Origin: Liolophura sinensis
Lineage: Eukaryota > Mollusca > Polyplacophora > Chitonida > Chitonidae
Direction: 5' to 3'
Length of the DNA: 64,000 nt
Assembly: GCF_032854445.1 (NCBI RefSeq)
Contig: NC_088299.1
Coordinates: 6,609,001 to 6,673,000 of the forward strand
Both the position numbers and the translations under genes were made by a program. Below are positions 52,480-64,000 of this stretch, in pieces. The notes below the pieces were generated by a model. That model was given only the letters and a program-made list of their open reading frames with translations. It was not told where the DNA came from and searched no databases. Each line of letters starts with the position of its first letter. Position 1 is the first letter of the stretch.

Positions 52480-54500
52480 ACCAAAAGAGAGGAAGACAAA
52501 TTCCGCTTTTATATTGCTAGACGTGAAGCTAATACTGCTAAACGAAATGCAATACTCTGACAGTTTAAATTATCCGAGCCCCAACTAGATAAAAAAAACG
52601 TACTGGTCATTGATGAAATGTTTATTAGGCCCCGTTACTCGCGACTTCATTGCATACAAACCTGTGAAAAGGTGGTAACTTATTTACTTAAAAACCTAAG
52701 TACAAGAAAAGCGTCTCGTCGTGATGGTATAAGTTATCCCTGCATTTAAGAAACAGGATAGACATGATATCTCAAACTGTAGACCAGTTTCTCTCTACAA
52801 CCTCCTCTTTCTAAAGTATTGAAGAAAGTTGTATATAAACACCTGTATGAATATTGTATCAATAACGGGGACTCTACAATATATCAAATAATGAAGATAG
52901 TTCATAAAATATACTAAAATCTTGACAACGGAACAGTATGGTATTGGAGATGCATTACTTTCCTGGCTGAATGACAATCTGACTGGTAGAAAAATCAAAA
53001 TCTGTATTAATGGCACTGAACCAATTGCCAAACCTATTTCGTGTGGGTTGCCTCAGGATTCTGTACTAGGTCCATTACTTTACTTAATATTTGTAAATGA
53101 CATTATTAAAAACATAGAACGTGATTTTAACATTTTTGCTGACCACACGCTCTTGTTGGAAGAGATCAATAATTTGAGTATCTCAGAGGCTAAACTAAAT
53201 CGAGATCTTGACCGTTTGTCAAAATGGGCTAGTCAGTGGGTTGTTAACTGCAACGTTCTTAAAGCTGTATATTTATTTATATCCTTAAAATGTAACCCTT
53301 ACCGCCCTAATTTGTATCTAGACAGTGTTAATGTAAAGAGTGTTCGGTCTCACGAACACCTCGGTATTATTCTGCAACATGATGGTAAATGGGACGAACA
53401 TTAGAGCTGTAGTGAAGGGATCAAACAGGACATTAAGTACTCCTTACAGAGCAAAAAAAACCCTCACTAGAAAATGTCTTGTCGCTCTCTTCCAAAGTCT
53501 AGTAAGGTCGTCAGTCTAGTATGGCAATGTTCTGTAGCCCTATATTGCCAAACTCTCTTCAAGCTGTCCAAAGACGTGAGGCATTACTCTGTAGAGGAGG
53601 ACTATGGCTAACGTCAAACAACAGTTTATTAAATGAACTCAAATGGGAGCCTTTCCACAACCGACATAGATGCCACCGAATTCTACTTTTCCAGAAAATT
53701 AAAGTAAATGAACTTTCTCTGTCTTATCTAAAAAGGATACTAGGCGATAGGAAATGTCGATGATACAAACACACATACTTTGCCAAACGGGGAAATGTTC
53801 AACTTTTTAAAACTCGCATTTAGTTGTTTTCCTCTTCCTTCTACCCTAAAACTGTCAAGGATTGAAATATTTTACCGTCTCGTGTCCGCAATGTCTCAGT
53901 TGGAATAAGAAAGCAATTTCTGTTTTTCAAGAAAAATAAAGAACTAAGTCCTCTATTCAACATGTTCGATTCCTACGACTCTGACACTCAATGCAGAATA
54001 AGAATGGGACGATCTTTTAAAGTACAATTTAAGCGATGTTCGCTCTTGCCCAAAACGTAAAAATTTATGTGAAAATGTACTACATTATTTCTTTAATGTC
54101 CCGTATATGCCACTCAGAGAAAGCATACGCTCGAACAAATTACAACAACCATATTACTTGGTTCTGATGAATTTATTTATTTATTTATTTATTTGATTAG
54201 TGTTTTACGCCGTACTCAAGAATATTTCACTCATACGACGGCGGCCAGCATTATGGTGGGTGGAAACCGGGCACAGCCCGTGGGGAAACCCACGACCATC
54301 CGCAGGGTGCTGGCAGACCTTCCCACATACGTCCGGAGAGGAAGCCAGCATGAGCTGGATTCTGATGAATTAAAACCTGATGAAAACAAAATAATCGTTA
54401 AAACCGTACCTGAATTTATTGCAGACTCAATCGGTGCGTCTAGTTCGAACTCTTTTCTTGTTAAAGGTAGAACCTGCATTACGTGAGAAGTGTTAGACAT
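52480..54500 (+). pseudogene. Decayed jockey/CR1-like LINE ORF2, split by a SINE
   Basis: Plus-strand RT remnants: STRKASRRDGIS (52705-52740), then after a deletion FKKQDRHDISNCRPVSL (52750), a 160-codon frame (52922-53404) with GLPQDSVLGPLLYLIFVNDI, FADHTLLL where FADD is expected, and EHLGIILQHDGKWDEH. Then LQAVQRREALL (53560) and a C-terminal CENVLHYFFN segment (54070). Several stops and frameshifts. The frame after the SINE (IIVKTVPEFIADS) looks like the element's C-terminus. The exact clade in the jockey/CR1 group is unresolved. Confidence 0.78.
54175..54359 (-). mobile_element. SINE (family 1), truncated, inserted in a LINE
   Basis: Flanked by a perfect 12-bp duplication ttctgatgaatt (54163-54174 and 54360-54371). 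The tail is a TTTA tetranucleotide run at the left, and the body has acgccgtactcaagaatatt and tacgacggcggccagcat. The tRNA head is missing at the right end, so it is a 5'-truncated copy. The body is one I recognise from molluscan and other invertebrate genomes. Confidence 0.85.
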
Positions 54501-56439
54501 ACATCCTTTCTTTTATTGTGTACCAGAGGCACATGTGACATTTTTCACCTTTGGGTACGTTAGATTTCTCCATAGTTTGTCTGACGTACATGTTCTGGTA
54601 AATGTCCTAAATAATAATTGCCTCACATTTTTGATAGGTCACATGATACAGTAGGACTTTTTACACGTTTGGCCACAATAGAGTTTCGAACTGGAAACTC
54701 CCCTGTACCCCTCAGTTATCATCTCATACCAGGTAAATCTTCGGATTTAATTTTTGATGACTCTTCCAGCATAAAGGATAAATAGTGTTATTCATAGTAA
54801 ATTCTTTCGAACAATGGCGTTAGCTCTATTCCTTGGAATTTCTTTTAAATTGTAGAGGAAAAATCTTGTATGTGTTTTCAATACTTACCTTCAATACTTT
54901 CAATGATACCTTCTCTTCGCGTATACATATGAAGGTACATATGAGTGCGACATCAACCACTCACTTTAATATTTAACTTGCCTAGCGAAGCTTGTTAATG
55001 ACTGAACAAGCCGGAATTATCTCCCCTGAACTTGAACTTGATCTTATAACATTTTCCTGGATTATTTTCCGGTATATTTTGTATATGAGATTCTAAATTC
55101 TGATACAGAATGAAAGCTCTGTAAAAGATTCCCAGATGATGAATATTTATTATGACGAGGAAGAAACCAGAAGTTGATACAAGTACCAATCACCTGAGTG
55201 TCGTGTTGGACCGAGTCTAAATTAGACACAGTGTGTGGAACAGAAAGTCTCAGAAAGTCTCATGGGACTCTCGTCTCAAGTTATGATGGTAAAGTTTAGT
55301 TTATAAAATCTGGTATATAGTCTTCATTGTCTATTTTTTATATCCCACATAGTTTCCCCTTGCACGAGACTGGAGCAGGACTGGGGAGTCCCAGAAATTT
55401 GGGACCGGGAATAGTTCCCAGATTTCTGACATTGAATTCCTGGTTTCCTTTGACGGGTTCCCACCAAGTGTCAACGATCTCAGAGTTCTTAACCTGGATC
55501 ACACTTTAGTGGTCTAGTCAATGGGACTGTTTCCCACTTCACCGAACAAGAACATTCCCACTCTTAATCAAATATCTCCTTACAAGGATACATACGAAAA
55601 GAGTTTGATATTCACTCCTGACAGATGCCAAGACCATCTGCAGACGCTCAAAATTCAGCCCATTTATAGATTTTCATATGGTGAGGGCGGAGACAAATCA
55701 CCAAATACAAGGCTCTGGCTGGTCAGCAGGACAATTTTTGATAGTTTGTAAACCCAAATGACATGATGCCGTCATTGCGATTGTACCCAAGAACTCCAAA
55801 ATAATAGCTTCTCTTTGAGGCCAAAATCTAAATGCTGATGTTTCATCCATATCACCCCAAAAACATAACCAATTTCCACATATTAAATAGGTATTAAATG
55901 ATAAATTCCTTTTCAAACGTTGGTGGGAAAATCCTGCTCCGATTTCTGACAACTGACAACTCCCCCATGTCAAATGTATTTCTCAAATCCTGCTTATTTC
56001 TCAAATCCCACTTCAATATTATTTTAACATTTTTATCTTGTTTCTCTTGGAACTGTAGTAGCACTTCAAGGAATGGAGTTTTACGGGGACGCCCCACACC
56101 TCTCACCCCCAGGGTATGTTCGCTGGCGCATGAGTAAAATCAGTATCCAAATCGTGTTCCATGTTGAAGTTCTCGTTCCAAGCTAGTATATAAGTTGTCG
56201 ATAATAACTAGATACCATGTCATATTAAGAACCAGACATGCTTGTCAAACCTTAAACAATGGGTTACAGTAATCATCATACTGAACCGAGCTCTCTCCCG
56301 AACTCATCAGTCGTTCCCGGCGCAGTAGGTCCCAAGGCGAGACAGCTGCTGACAAACATTGGCAGACACGCTCCTCTCCTCCATCAACGTTCTCAATATC
56401 ACTTAACCAGATTTGCCCTCTACTTCAAGCGACAGCCAG
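54501..56439. other. Unassigned, no gene recognised
   Basis: Only short open frames of no recognisable family. A small perfect hairpin (gtcccagaaatttgggac, 55388-55405) is present. Confidence 0.4.
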
Positions 56440-56675
56440 CTTTTTACGCCGTACTCAAGAATATTTCACTTATACGACGGCGGCCAGCATTAAGCCGGGC
56501 ACTGGGTGGTGGGGGGGGGGGGGGGGGGAACCCATGACCATCCGCAATTTGCTGAAAGACCTTCCCAAGTACGGTCGGAGAGGAAGCCGGCCTGAGCTGG
56601 ACTTGAACCCACAGCGATCGCATTGGTGAGAGGCTCCTGGGTCATTACGCTGCTCTAGCCGAATGACTCATCCTT
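56440..56675 (-). mobile_element. SINE (family 1) with tRNA-like head
   Basis: Same body as 54175 (acgccgtactcaagaatatt, acgacggcggccagcatt), interrupted by a run of about 19 G. The right end is the tRNA-like head, which on the minus strand has a B-box-like GGGTTCAAGTCC and an A-box region. Diverged, no clear target duplication. Confidence 0.8.
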
Positions 56676-57590
56676 AATCCACAAATGACTCATTCTTCGT
56701 CCATTAAGTTGTATCATGTTCATGTTTTCTTACCCTGTAACACACAATAGAGATTGAAGATGAAACAGCTTGTTTTATTCGCGACTGATATATTAACTGG
56801 CAAATAGTCTACGCTACAAACGGAAAACGGTAACGATCCTACACCAAATCAAGACAAACGCAATTAACGTCGTCTGCAGCGACATCTGTCCATGTCAAGG
56901 GCCATAACTCGGACCAGGTTTATGTGGCGTCATCTTTGGTCTCCATTGAAGAAACGTATGTATTTATTAAAACAAAATCCCTTAAACATTTGTCCTCCGC
57001 ATTGGTTTGCGTGTCGTCTAGACAGGTTGTATACGGTAGTATTTCAAATCCACGAGTGGAATTTAAGTGGAGGAGACAGTGTAGGTAAATGTTTATACAC
57101 ACGTTGAAAGGTATGGACGAGACGTTAAGTAGAGCCAGTGTTACTGATCACGTCGCCTATGCGTGTATACAAGAATGACCCTCTTGTTCTTGGGTGTTCC
57201 GTGTTGACAGTGCCAGCGACATGGTTATTATGAAACGAGCGTTAGTCTTGTATTGTAAATAAACCAAACTATTCAACTACATCCAGATGCTGGTCCTTTG
57301 CCGTCCAGACAGCGCAGTGACAACATATAAGCCTATATACACCCTAATACTACATGTATGTACTATCCGTACCGCCATTATACGACTACTTTTTACATGG
57401 ATAAGCGGTGTAAGAGACGGCTGTTTTTAACATTGTAAATATTGCTAAATATTGTTTACTATACTTCTCAAGTGTTACTCGCCCATGGGGATTATTGCCT
57501 GTCTTTGGCAGCTGCAGAGGTTCCATGCTGTTTCTCCAGGATACTTCGTGGTCGTCTGGTTGTTATCGAGCTTTAGTATTGTAGAATTGA
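56676..57590. other. Unassigned, no gene recognised
   Basis: No open frame with a recognisable domain and no structured RNA seen. Confidence 0.4.
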
Positions 57591-57960
57591 CCGAGGTGTG
57601 GGTGAGTGAGGGAGTGAGTGAGTGTTTGGGGTTTAACGTTTAACCATTTTTCAGTCATATGACGACGAAGGAATCCTTAGAGTGCATGTAATTTGCCTCC
57701 TTGTTGCAGGACGGATTTCCGCCTCTCTTTTATCTGGTGCTGCTTCACTGAGACGCCTTACCGAAGGCAAGTAAACCACCACGCCCGAGCCATTATACTA
57801 ATATGGGTCAACCAGTCGTTGCAATATCCCCTTCATGCTGAACGCAAAGTGAGGAAGTTACAACTTCCTCTTTTAAGGTCTTAGGTGTTACTCGACCCAG
57901 GATTGACCCTGGGAGACCGCTCCCGAAAGAGGTCTGGGTAGCCTTAAATCAGATCACTGC
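57591..57960 (-). mobile_element. tRNA-related SINE (family 2)
   Basis: Contains gtcatatgacgacgaaggaa, tgcctccttgttgcaggacg, cactgagacgccttaccga and cacgcccgagccattatac, blocks I recognise from a repeat common in gastropod genomes. The right end has a B-box-like sequence on the minus strand (GGGTCAATCCTGGGTCGAG). The left end is a short gagtgagt repeat tail. The open frame 57693-57884 lies inside it and is not a gene. Confidence 0.75.
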
Positions 57961-59574
57961 ACATGCGCACCTTGACAAATGATGAGGTTTCATGTTTTCA
58001 CTTGTGAAATTTTAGCATATCAGCCTGTTCCGTTCGGAATGGTTTCACTCTAGCACCGAAGGTCATTTTTTTCCTATTTAAACAAATGTTTTTCTTAAGA
58101 AATGACATATGAGTATCTCATTGCTGGCGATTCCAAATGTTTCCTCGTAGTTAAGACTCTTTCGTTTATTGAAGGTCATTTTTTTTGATAGGGCTTGTGT
58201 GTCATGGCATACGTCACTTCTGTCCATGTCAAATATTTCTTCCGTATAAGGCTGCCGCCACTGAAGTATCATGCCGGACATCAAACATGACACTCCACCC
58301 AATCACACTGTACTCGCATCGGGCCAACTAGTGTTGTTTCCTTGCTCTATCTTCTCAGTGGTGAGTGCTAAAGAAGGCGTTAACAAGTACCAACTTCCAA
58401 CCGGTTAGTCGGGGTTGACATTCTGTGACACCGTCTAACCACAAACCAACGCCTTCAACCACGCCCGTCTCATAACCACATTTATCTTGGCGACATGGTT
58501 AATTTCAAAGTATTTTTAAAACATGTTTTCCTTTCATTCATTACTTTCCAGTTTCTATTTCAGTAACCTCAGTAACCCGGTCTTGGAATGGGACTTAAAA
58601 CTTGTTAATTTGTTAAAAATTCTGACGTATTACATCTGAAGTTCTCATTTCATTATAATAGCGACAGCCTACAGTTGAAGATTGTTAAGATTTTCTTTAC
58701 TTGTGAAAAGAAGTTCAGAAACATCTTAAATGCGCACATAAATTTTTAGTTTAAGTTAAGGCGGTTAGTCTCCCCCTTGATGTCCAGGGTCAGAGAGTTG
58801 ACTTTTGTTGGCACATGTCAAAAACAAATCCCTCAGAAATAGCAAGACAGGCGTCTCTAGGTCTGTCCCGGAATTTGTAGGAAACAGTTTCCATGACAGG
58901 AATGCATTATATACCATTCTTTGAATTCCTTTCGGCAACACGTAAGCATGGTCTGTACACTAATTCCTGAACATAGTCTATGTGAATCCACTAGTGATTA
59001 ACTAACTGAAAAGGTTTCAATAAAATTCAAGCGATTTGTAATCCGAAATTTAACATGAAAAATGTACCATTTAGAGAAGAGTGTAGATTTTTACTCTCCA
59101 TGCTGTACGTTTATAATTATATGTATTCACGCATAAATCAGGATTCTGCTCGTGGACTAAGCATCCTGGGGGATGGTCCCCGTGCATGTTGTTATTGTAT
59201 GTTAAATGTCATGGCAACACAGCATTTTGAGTATTTCTACACTAGTGACGTATAGTAATTAACATCACTGCATTTGCTTACCCAATTCTGCTTAAGCCAT
59301 GGTGCTAGAGGCATTTAATTTGCTAGTATTTAAGCATTTACATGAAAAGTTAAAATACAACCCTAACTGAGGTAAATTCACAAAAGGTCGTTTTTCACCA
59401 GTTGTGACAATTTGCCAGCTGTCACTCTATGGTCGCAGCTCTGATTTTACTATCTATGCTGTACGTCTTTTATTATATTAAACGTTTAGTTTTAACGCCG
59501 GATATTAATAATCTAGCATCAGTCTATAGTACTGGCCTTAACATAATTACGACAACTGTTGAACCCATAACAGT
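57961..59574. other. Unassigned, no gene recognised
   Basis: Short frames only (for example 59055-59255, plus, and 58078-58302, minus), without domains or homologues that I recognise. Confidence 0.4.
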
Positions 59575-59720
59575 ACACGTGGAAGGTTTGTCAGCAACCT
59601 GTGGATAGTCCTGGGTTTCCCCCGGACTCCTAGTCCAATAATGCTGGCCCTCTTAGTATAAGTGAAATATTCTCCAGTGCAGCGTGAAACACGAACAGAA
59701 TGAATAAATAAATAAATAAA
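59575..59720 (+). mobile_element. SINE (family 1-related) fragment
   Basis: Body in forward orientation (cagcaacctgtggatagtcc, ccaataatgctggccctc, tataagtgaaatattctcc) ending in an AATA tetranucleotide tail (59699-59719). The tRNA-like head is missing. Confidence 0.75.
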
Positions 59721-62700
59721 CGTAAAATTGCAATGAAAGAAAATTGCAATGTCAAAACAAGTTAGCTATAGTGAAAACACCATCGAAAAAGTACAAACTA
59801 ATTTTGTGCTGCATTAAATGTTTGGATTCTAAGGGGAGTTTTATGAAAGCACTGAAAATGTTGCATCGGTGTCATTGATGTGAAACGGAATCTGTGCCTT
59901 TTTAATACAGCCGTTGGATGGAATTCTGATAATGTCCCCACATGAACACAAGAGAGTAATACTCTATAACTCTATAATTATGGACTGAAGAGTAGGTAAG
60001 TATACACTCATAAAGATAGCGCCTGCAAAATATCAAACTGTATGGAGTCCTAGCATTGGCTAGATAGGCTCTCAGTTGCACATAGATCGTCCTGTACATG
60101 CAACCTTTAAAAAACGCAACCATTTTACAGCGGGAAGTCTATGTAAGCCATCAACATCTAGTTTCGACTGGCAAAGCCAGGCTTCTGTAACACATTACGA
60201 CAGCAATCATTAATCCTGGTTTATTTCGATCCTTCTGAATAGAAGGCATAGCTGACCTTTTGGCAAGATAACATCTCGGTGCCACGAGGTTTTGACTGAG
60301 TCAAAGGGGAGCAGGGGAATGTCGGAAAAAAGAGCAACGCCATGACAAGTGTTTGTGGGCACGAGAGGCGGTAACAAGACCAGATGAGGTGGAAAGGTGG
60401 GATCGTTATCTCTTACGTGATCTCCTGTTGATTCGCGGATACCTGAGACGTCTTGAAAGGCACGTTTGCCATGATATACCGAAACAGCCGGCTACTCGTC
60501 AATTATTTCTTCCTCATTCAGCAAATCATCGCTAATCGAACTGACATGTGATCTGCGCATGTCTTGCATACATGTCAACCAAGGTGTGTGTGCGTGTATT
60601 ATTTTTTCTGTACCCGTTTTTTATTTTTGTTTGTTTGTTTGTTTGTTTTTTACTTTTCTTTCGCAAGGAACCCTCTTGACTACAGTCTTGACTACAGTCT
60701 TGACTACAATCGACTAGAGGTAACTAGACTGAATATTGCTAATAAAGTTGCTCAACTTACAATATATCTACGAAATATGACAGGTATATGCCGAAGGTGT
60801 TTTGAAGCACAATTGAACCAAATTCTTCCGTTTTACAGCACGTGTATGTAAAGAAACCATTCCTATTATCTCTATTCTGGAGAGTTGCTTAACCGTTTGA
60901 TAATAGGGATGGAATTTTTTTTTTACATTGGTTTTAAAGAAAAGACAACAAATAATGTATGGGCCGGTTAATTGTTTCTGAGCAGAGCTCTTGTAGCCGG
61001 TTTCCTTCTGAAGGTAAAGTTTGGGAGATCGCTGATTACAAGCACCATAAGAACCCGCCAGAACAGTTGTCTTATTGCGCTTATACTGCAGGATATACCT
61101 TTGAAAGAGCGTATTTAGTATTCTTCGAACAACCAATAATAAAGTCAGAATTATTTATTTTTAATAATAGATCTATGTATAAAAGATAACTGTATTCTCG
61201 TATCTCAGTTGACGTCTTCCCAATCATATTGCCTCACTTTTCAATCTTATGGACGAGTCTGCTGTTTTTCGTTTTGAGTATATGAACCCAACCCACCTGA
61301 TTTACCTGGAAGGTAAGACAGCTCAGGTCCATCGGTGATATCCCAGGTTTTCAAAGACACACAGTTCTATAGTGTTTATCTCACTGGCGATATAGCCTTT
61401 ATTATTTGTTTCTTTTCCTTTAGCGTGTGAAAAGATTACAGCTGACCGAAATGTTTGGCAGTGAATACCGTAGGAATAAACGAATGGCATAAAGCTGTCG
61501 GAGAAAAGGCATGAGGGCGTGTAACTGTTTAGACGATCGCTAGAAAAGCGGAGGGCGAAGCGATTATTTTAAATCTATATGCTGACCCATCTTCAAAATG
61601 CACCAACATGAATCCGCGAAAATATCATGATAGTTTGATAATAACAACCGAAATACCCGTGGTTAGAGTTAAGGAAGCTCCAAAGCTCTTGTCAGGTTTG
61701 ATAGCCTTCAGGTGAGTCGTCACCAAAACGCAACAGGGAATAGGACTGAAAAACCCTTCTTACCCCTGAAAAGCGCAGATACCGTGCGCCGGCAACTTCG
61801 GACCTGATGGTTTACGTGCCGCGTCGTGCAAACAGGGGTGGTCCTACCCGGTACCGACTTTGTCTTTGGACCTCTTGTGTGATTAATTTTCTCTATATTA
61901 AAAATTTTGTACCTTCCAGTGACACTTGTCATTACTAATGTGTAACTGACTTATCTGAGTGTGAATGTAATACACAACCAAAACCAAATAAAATTTCATT
62001 TGGTGTCAGTTCCACTTTTTATCTCTGGTACGGTTTTAATGCGTTTTGGTTTATTATTACTGTTTTATGCCTCCCCCCCCCCCACCCCCCACCCCCCACC
62101 CTCCCACAGCGAAGAAACGTTGTTTCGTCTAGAGTGATCACAGCGGGAATCAAAGACGTGACAAGTTTGGAGATAGTGGCCATATTACCTATGAAACAAT
62201 ATACTCCTTTACATTACCGCAATCTCTTAATATAAAAAAATACAGAACAAAAAACAGTTTTACTGATAAATACAGGTTACAGGTCCGCGCAAGAACATTA
62301 GTAGTTAGGCTTAGCCTAAGCAAGCCTACCCGCCTCGCGCAGGCTCCAAAGGCTCAGCTTATCTAGTGGTGGCATTGATGTAAAGCGAGTGTAGAGAGTG
62401 ACACATGCTCTGTAAGGAGAATGGGCAAATCAGCCAAAACCCGTCTGCCTCTGTTACAACCCCGTCCTAACCATCTGTCCACACTTTGTCTTTATATAGA
62501 CCAGACGCGTGAAAGCTGTTGCGCAAGTCTTCAGAGCAAATCTTATTTCTTCATTTTTTTTTTCTAGTTGCTTACCGACTTTGAAGAGTTCCAGCAAAGA
62601 AGTTTGACTGCTACACTGTATGATGTGTTGCTGATTTGTGGCATTTTTCATGACGATAATTAATTGTGACGTCGACTGCTTGTGGCCCGTGCGTTTTACT

Positions 62701-64000
62701 GATCTGTAACAGTAAAAACATACACTAAATCTCTTAAAAAAGAAAACAAAATAAAACAAAAAAAGCAAAAAAAACGCAATAACATTGTCAACGTTGAGAC
62801 CTCTTTCCGATGGAAGTAAGATAAACATTGCTCATTGACACCCCCCCCCCCCAACAAAAAAAGACTTCAGAAGTAAAAACAGCATTAACAGTTAACGTTT
62901 GTATTTAGTGTGTTTAATAAAGCGGCTACGTGGTTAATGTTCACATATGAACATTTACGGTACACCATAAGAATTTCATTACACATATACACCTGTGACT
63001 GTGTATAGAATTCCCATCTACCACTAAACGTTTTTTCCATCTAGGTTTTAAGATTATAAACATGTACAGTGATAAAATGAAGGTATTTAATCTAGTATAA
63101 CCTCATATCAAAATGCAGTTTTCTCTCATAAAATGATAAGCAAAAGACCGTTATGTCAAAAATGTGTTTCGCATATTGTCAATATAAAGGTGTTTGTTAC
63201 ATGTATATACAAATTCCCCTACTACAGCGCGACTGGTCTCGAACGCATGAATGTGCAATTCCAACCAAGGGACGATACTCTGTTAAACATTGTTACAAGT
63301 CAAAAGTGAAATATGCATTTGTATGCTATTTGACAATGGTTAGATTCGCCATTGTTCAAGGTTGAGATAAAATTAACACAATGGAGCAATTGAGAGACAC
63401 GCATGACCAGCCCTTCAGGCTGTCCACGTATTAACGCACCGTATTTAAATGATCAAAATTATCTACAGATCATCAATAAAAAAAATTACAGCAGAAACTC
63501 ATGAAAAAAAAAAAAACACACGAAAACTCAACAAATAAAGCAAAAGAAAAAAAATGGGAAAAAATGATCGATGTTTGGGCTTAAGGGGCGGCGCATGCGC
63601 ATTTCACAAATGCACCCCACGATCATGAATCTCGCGTGAACATGTTGGAATGTCATAGATAGTCATCGATTGAGGATATACCACAGCAACAGTGTAAGTC
63701 TCGCCTCGGAATGTTGTTTGGCACACGCACGACCATTTTGAGCTCCGACATACCGAGGATGACATCTCGCCATAAAAACGCAATCCCGAGTTCTGGGTTA
63801 GTCAGAAAACGGGAGCCTGTATACCTACAGGTGTTATTTGATGATTCCCGTCCTCTCGCCAGGTTTCTGTGCCCTTTCATCCCCCATCCTGCCATGTGGG
63901 CAACTTGCTATACAGTTACACATTCTGGCATACTTGCACTCACTGGTATAGCGACACAGCTGGCGACACTGACACAAGGGTATTTTTTTTTGGCTAAATG
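59721..64000. other. Unassigned flank with simple repeats
   Basis: No gene recognised. Simple sequence: TTTG repeat (about 60626-60650), three copies of tcttgactacag (60674-60709), C-rich run (62072-62100), C run near 62842, several A runs at 63500-63560. A stem of 14-bp arms with one mismatch lies at 60857-60912. The 80-codon frame 63653-63895 (minus) has no recognisable domain. Confidence 0.4.

Noticed and set aside
53521-53763. 80-codon frame taken as a host gene
   Set aside because: LQAVQRREALL and the following segment are the C-terminal part of the decayed LINE.
63653-63895. 80-codon minus-strand frame near the right end as a gene
   Set aside because: No recognisable domain, no splice or codon evidence, and a length expected by chance in this region.

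Overview
The window is eukaryotic nuclear DNA, most probably from a mollusc. It has no bacterial gene organisation. It holds nuclear-type tRNA-Leu genes with internal A and B boxes, metazoan retrotransposon clades (Tx1-type LINEs, a Gmr1-like Ty3/gypsy element, Tc1), and two tRNA-derived SINE families whose consensus I associate with molluscan and other lophotrochozoan genomes. The species cannot be fixed from the sequence. I found no ordinary single-copy host protein gene.

Layout. Positions 1 to about 41.1 kb, with remnants to 49.0 kb, are a tandem satellite whose monomers (about 535-625 bp) each carry, or once carried, a tRNA-Leu gene on the minus strand. There are 29 tRNA-Leu loci. Nine match the 84-nt consensus or differ at one loop base, two have anticodon CAA instead of CAG, and the rest are variant or broken. 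Three monomer types (A, B, C) form a higher-order repeat of about 1.74 kb in the order tRNA-A-tRNA-B-C. At the B/C junction the tRNA is missing through one and the same deletion in eight copies. The array degrades from about 40.2 kb rightward, which marks its edge.

The array is riddled with transposable elements: a defective Gmr1-like LTR retrotransposon (3948-8130) with integrase ahead of reverse transcriptase; two nearly identical full-length Tx1-clade LINEs (10348-15533, apparently intact; 30215-35416, one nonsense codon); an older Tx1 copy (19022-23445); three decayed relatives (41.1-43.9, 44.17-45.4, 49.0-51.05 kb); an intact-looking Tc1 transposon (23993-25521); and a decayed Penelope-like reverse transcriptase (about 45.55-47.25 kb). 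All six Tx1-clade copies lie on the tRNA strand. The five with a recognisable 3' end sit 39-138 bp downstream of a tRNA 3' end, or of the matching place in a monomer. That resembles the positional tRNA targeting known for TRE3 elements of Dictyostelium, and is the main lead here.

From 51 to 64 kb the sequence is non-array: a fold-back element, a decayed jockey/CR1-like LINE with a SINE inserted in it, further SINEs, homopolymer and tetranucleotide tracts, and otherwise unrecognised DNA.

How the parts fit: the satellite supplies many Pol III genes and unequal exchange reshuffles it (A-A and C-B junctions, chimeric monomers, duplicated pseudo-tRNAs). The Tx1 elements seem to use it as a landing zone. 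Expression of the tRNAs, retrotransposition competence and the targeting mechanism are inferences.
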